DNA of 64,000 nucleotides, from NCBI GenBank assembly GCA_029213165.1, contig JARGNO010000012.1, forward strand, positions 24,050 through 88,049. The letters run 5' to 3'. The translations under genes and the position numbers were made by a program. Shown here piece by piece: positions 63,104 to 64,000 of this stretch (position 1 is the first letter of the stretch; every line of letters starts with the position of its first letter). The notes under the pieces are model-generated. The model was not told where the DNA came from. It saw only the letters and a program-made list of their open reading frames with translations, and did no database searches. The DNA is from Minwuia sp. Its GTDB lineage: Bacteria; Pseudomonadota; Alphaproteobacteria; Minwuiales; Minwuiaceae.

Positions 63104-64000
63104 TCAGGCGGCGGAATTGGCCGAGACCGGCGTTTCGCTGATGATCTCCAGCCGGTTGCCGGGCAGAACCAGGCTGACGGTGGTGCCGATACCGGGTTCG
63201 CTGTCCATCTCGAAGCGGCCGCCATGCAGTTCCACGAGCGACTTCGTCAGCGGAACACCGAGCCCGGTTCCCTCGTGCCTGCGCGAATGGGTGCCATCTG
63301 CCTGGCCAAAGGCTTCCATGACGCGCGGAATATCCTCCGGTTTGATGCCGATGCCTGTATCCGCGACGATCAGGTGCAGTTCGCCGTTGGTATCGATTTC
63401 AGCGCGGATCTCCACGCGACCACCGGTCTTCGAGAATTTTACGGCATTGCTGATCATGTTCAGCAAGGCCCGGCGCATCAGAATCTCGTCGCAGAACAGT
63501 TCCACGTTCTGCAGCTCGCCACCGAAGTCGACCCCGATATCATGCTTTTGCGCCAGTGCCTCGACGAGGCGGATGGAACGGTCGACCAGGTCGGCGACGG
63601 ACGTGTGTGATTCGTTCAGGATCGTCTTTCCGGCATCGATCTTGGTCAGGTCCAGGATGTCATTCACGATGCGCAGCAGGTGCTGGCCGCTCTCATTGAT
63701 GTAGCAGGCGTATTCGCCGAACTTCGCGGTATCGGCGGCGGCATCGGCCTCCAGCTGCTGCCGGATCAGATCGGAGAACCCGATGATCGAGTTCAGCGGT
63801 GTCCGCAGTTCGTGACTCATGGTGGCCAGGAACTCTGACTTGGCGCGATTGGCGGCTTCGGCGCGCTTCTTCTCCTGACGCAATCCTTCTTCCAGCGATT
63901 GGCGCTGCTTGATCTCGTTGCGCAGGTCGAAGTTCATCTTCTCCAGGTCGTGGGGTCGCTCATCGACGCGGCGCTTCAGGCTCTCGTTTGCTGCATGCAG
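63104..64000 (-). CDS. Sensor histidine kinase, N-terminal part outside the window
   Basis: The reading frame is open to the window end and ends at 63104; only the last 299 codons are present. Visible: a coiled-coil linker (ANESLKRRVDERPHDLEKMN, QSLEEGLRQEKKRAEAANRAKSEF), the HisKA domain with phospho-acceptor in FLATMSHELRTPLNSIIGFSDL, and the HATPase domain with N box (RRALLNMISNAVKFS), G1 (VADTGIGI), F box (FGQADG) and G2 (EGTGLGVPLTKSLV). The sensor part lies beyond position 64000. It may autophosphorylate a His and pass it to an unseen regulator. Confidence 0.9.
   Translation of the reverse strand: MHAANESLKRRVDERPHDLEKMNFDLRNEIKQRQSLEEGLRQEKKRAEAANRAKSEFLATMSHELRTPLNSIIGFSDLIRQQLEADAAADTAKFGEYACYINESGQHLLRIVNDILDLTKIDAGKTILNESHTSVADLVDRSIRLVEALAQKHDIGVDFGGELQNVELFCDEILMRRALLNMISNAVKFSKTGGRVEIRAEIDTNGELHLIVADTGIGIKPEDIPRVMEAFGQADGTHSRRHEGTGLGVPLTKSLVELHGGRFEMDSEPGIGTTVSLVLPGNRLEIISETPVSANSAA

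Noticed and set aside
1..64000. CRISPR array, insertion sequence or prophage
   Set aside because: No regularly spaced repeats, transposase or phage structural genes were seen.

Overview
The window is about 64 kb of high-GC DNA, densely packed with genes on both strands. It looks like the chromosome of an alphaproteobacterium, probably of the Rhodospirillales type. The evidence is a C4-pathway 5-aminolevulinate synthase (hemA), an alphaproteobacterial LexA box (GTTC-N7-GTTC) upstream of lexA, and the run ppiD-trpE / trpGDC-moaC-moeA-lexA with gltX, gltA and comEC beside it. I see no transposase, integrase, phage gene or CRISPR array. The only clearly foreign-looking DNA is a small AT-rich island at about 52.54-53.03 kb.

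Layout. 0-3.7 kb: crotonase, prolyl-tRNA editing protein, thioredoxin/TPR chaperone, LON-domain protein, Trm112 and DUF971. 3.7-5.4 kb: cobalt-type nitrile hydratase operon (alpha, beta, accessory). 5.4-7.6 kb: M20 peptidase and truA. 7.6-11.2 kb: a leftward operon with a DsbA-like isomerase, an HtrA-like pseudoprotease with a PDZ domain, an SCP2-like protein, an alpha/beta hydrolase and a membrane protein. 11.3 kb: tRNA-Leu(GAG). 11.6-12.7 kb: membrane adenylate cyclase. 13-15.2 kb: protocatechuate 3,4-dioxygenase genes with a shikimate/quinate dehydrogenase. 15.4-21.4 kb: an RNA-repair locus. 21.5-24.1 kb: Crp/Fnr regulator, TVP38-type membrane protein and esterase. 24.3-32.6 kb: class II DAHP synthase, nicotinate phosphoribosyltransferase, acetyltransferase, gltA, gltX and comEC. 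32.7-43.2 kb: lexA, moeA, moaC, trpCDG, trpE, ppiD and tpiA. 43.2-48.1 kb: a glycan-type cluster. 48.3-52.5 kb: an unusual ABC protein, a cyclic-nucleotide-binding protein, a methyltransferase and a thioesterase. 53-64 kb: hemA, acyl-CoA ligase, 2OG oxygenase, LysE exporter, EAL phosphodiesterase, two 2-oxoacid dehydrogenase E1 subunits, a conserved protein with an internal duplication, and a histidine kinase cut by the window edge.

The most striking part is the RNA-repair locus. A sigma54 activator (RtcR) is divergent from a Ro60/Rsr-like TROVE protein, followed by RtcB ligase and RtcA cyclase. The 342-nt gap between rsr and rtcB holds no protein gene. It encodes two tandem Y-RNA-like elements on the minus strand that share a 14-nt and a 17-nt identical terminal segment. 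The first contains a nearly perfect circularly permuted tRNA: T arm, 7-bp acceptor stem capped by a GNRA tetraloop, U8-A9, D arm, and a junction at the anticodon stem with a 5-nt variable region. A plausible sigma54 promoter lies upstream of rsr. The logic is a damage-inducible RNA repair and quality-control operon in which RtcR drives Rsr, its Y RNAs and RtcBA together.

All functional calls are from reading motifs, gene order and remembered family features. No database search was run.
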